Shown here piece after piece: positions 6,095 through 6,538 of a stretch of 6,538 nucleotides of DNA. A model generated the notes under the pieces. That model was not told the origin of the DNA, did not search any database, and saw only the letters and a program-made list of their open reading frames with translations. The position numbers were made by a program, and so were the translations under genes. The DNA lies in contig CAZZIZ010000190.1 of the NCBI GenBank assembly GCA_964654535.1, positions 1 to 6,538 on the forward strand. The letters are read 5' to 3'. The DNA is from CAZZIZ01 sp964654535 (lineage in GTDB: Bacteria > Bacteroidota > Bacteroidia > Chitinophagales > UBA2359). The stretch's first letter is position 1; each line of letters begins with the position of its first letter.

Positions 6095-6186
6095 AGGGGT
6101 CGATTTTTTCGCTTTGTTATCATCACGTTACAAGCGATTTTCTTCCCTTAACACACCTTTAACTCTTATATAACACTCTGTAGCCC
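6095..6186. other. AT-rich unwinding region with phased 11-mers
   Basis: An AT-rich block between the iterons and the DnaA box, the normal place for strand opening. It contains three consecutive 11-bp units, beginning at 6148, 6159 and 6170, each starting (T/A)TAAC(A/T)C. Two copies of CGATTTT occur earlier (6101-6107 and 6135-6141). These fit a DNA unwinding element. Confidence 0.65.
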
Positions 6187-6195
6187 TGTGGATAA
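6187..6195 (-). promoter_or_regulatory. Consensus DnaA box
   Basis: TGTGGATAA on the plus strand is the exact complement of TTATCCACA, the high-affinity DnaA box of enterobacterial type. It lies about 90 bp beyond the last iteron, on the far side of the AT-rich region from repA. Together these complete a classical iteron oriV. Confidence 0.88.
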
Positions 6196-6276
6196 CTTGA
6201 TTTTTATCAGAATGGACAATTCAAAACTATCAGATGAAAAAACACCTACCCTTCGTTCGCATACGCTCACTACGCC

Positions 6277-6321
6277 CAATGCCTTCGGCATTGCCTAAAT
6301 AATGTGCTCGCTTCGCGAGCA
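6277..6321. repeat. Two tandem hairpins with TTC loops
   Basis: CAATGCC-TTC-GGCATTG (6277-6293) and TGCTCGC-TTC-GCGAGCA (6305-6321) are both perfect 7-bp stems with the same three-base loop, 11 bases apart. A related 5-bp version, ACGGC-TTC-GCCGT, lies at 6396-6408. The stems differ in sequence while the design is shared, as in plasmid-stability, transfer-origin or single-strand-origin regions. No U-tract follows the first two. Confidence 0.7.
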
Positions 6322-6332
6322 ATTAAACTGGC

Positions 6333-6370
6333 GGGGGCTCATTGCCGCCCCCTGCACCCCGCTAGGATAC
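6333..6370 (-). other. Candidate transfer origin (nic-like site beside a GC-rich inverted repeat)
   Basis: GGGGGC (6333-6338) and GCCCCC (6347-6352) form an inverted repeat. Next to it, read on the minus strand, GTATCCTAGC (6361-6370) resembles the YATCCTG|Y nick site of MOB-P type relaxases, with A where G is expected. No relaxase gene is in the window. The location at the edge of the replication module is compatible with a mobilisation region continuing beyond the end. Confidence 0.25.
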
Positions 6371-6460
6371 TTCCAGAACAAAATTGACAAAAGCAACGGC
6401 TTCGCCGTAACGTGATCGGGCGGTACAGGCGGGGACGCCGATGGCCGTGAACGAAATTGG

Positions 6461-6493
6461 CGCCCTACTTCGGTAGGGCGTTTCTCGTTTTTC
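6461..6493 (+). terminator. Strong rho-independent terminator
   Basis: CGCCCTAC (6461-6468) pairs perfectly with the complementary run 6473-6480 around a TTCG loop closed by C-G, the exceptionally stable tetraloop. TTTCTCGTTTTT follows. It would end transcripts coming from the left on the plus strand. The transcript it serves is not obvious within the window. It may insulate the origin from genes to the right. Confidence 0.82.
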
Positions 6494-6538
6494 GAATAAT
6501 TTCCAACAACTGCCCTTCTGCAAAACGTTGATTTCTCA

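Larger units (their letters stand above)
5935..6195. other. oriV: Plasmid replication origin (oriV)
   Basis: Six iterons, an AT-rich opening region and one DnaA box are arranged in that order directly upstream of repA. Theta replication started by RepA and DnaA is the expected mode for this layout. I found no clear IHF site. Confidence 0.85.
6201..6460. other. Non-coding, hairpin-rich stretch beyond the origin
   Basis: No convincing gene is present. TATCAGA occurs twice (6205-6211 and 6228-6234) just after the DnaA box. A 28-codon frame from the ATG at 6212 lacks a ribosome site and reads through a hairpin. A perfect TTGACA at 6384-6389 has only a poor -10 (TAACGT at 6408-6413). The hairpins and possible nick site are listed separately. 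Confidence 0.5.

Noticed and set aside
5985..6173. Plus-strand open frame of 62 codons across the iterons
   Set aside because: The frame simply translates the repeated iteron sequence; the region is an origin.
6190..6202. IHF site near the DnaA box
   Set aside because: TTGATT is present, but the other half of the WATCAANNNNTTR consensus does not match.
6212..6298. 28-codon frame (MDNSKLSDEKTP...)
   Set aside because: It has no Shine-Dalgarno sequence, runs through a hairpin, and ends just after it. It was too weak to annotate.

Overview
The window looks like part of a plasmid (or an integrated plasmid-like element) of a proteobacterium, most probably a gammaproteobacterium. The evidence is a RepA-type replication initiator next to a complete iteron origin with a perfect DnaA box, an XRE regulator of a type common in that group, and typical Gram-negative ribosome binding sites. 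Genus cannot be read from the sequence. The right part (about 4.9-6.5 kb) has the base composition of a plasmid backbone. The left 3.3 kb is visibly richer in A and T and behaves like inserted cargo.

Layout, left to right. Positions 79-3282 (minus) hold one large gene for a 1067-residue superfamily 2 helicase with a probable PD-(D/E)XK-like nuclease domain at its C-terminus, a typical design for a stand-alone phage or plasmid defence protein. Its 3' end is followed by an exact 14-bp tandem duplication. Positions 3283-3872 are a gene-poor junction containing what appears to be a decayed small plasmid gene (3564-3746, plus). Positions 3873-4331 (minus) encode an unrecognised 152-residue protein. 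It is divergent from a small XRE-family repressor-like gene (4537-4857, plus) that starts at TTG; a short palindrome lies between the two genes.

The replication module follows. repA (4876-5955, minus) converges on the XRE gene with an 18-bp gap. Six 19-bp iterons (5935-6094) lie upstream of repA, the first inside its coding sequence. Beyond them come an AT-rich stretch with three 11-bp phased repeats and a consensus DnaA box (6187-6195). The last 340 bases have no convincing gene but hold a series of short hairpins with TTC/TTCG loops, a GC-rich inverted repeat beside a TATCCT motif that could be a transfer origin, and a strong rho-independent terminator (6461-6493).

Working model: RepA binds the iterons, DnaA and RepA open the AT-rich stretch, and iteron 1 over the repA start gives autoregulation. 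The XRE protein may control its divergent neighbour, itself, or both. The helicase-nuclease is the most interesting cargo and could be an undescribed or little-described single-gene defence system; that function is inferred from architecture and context only.
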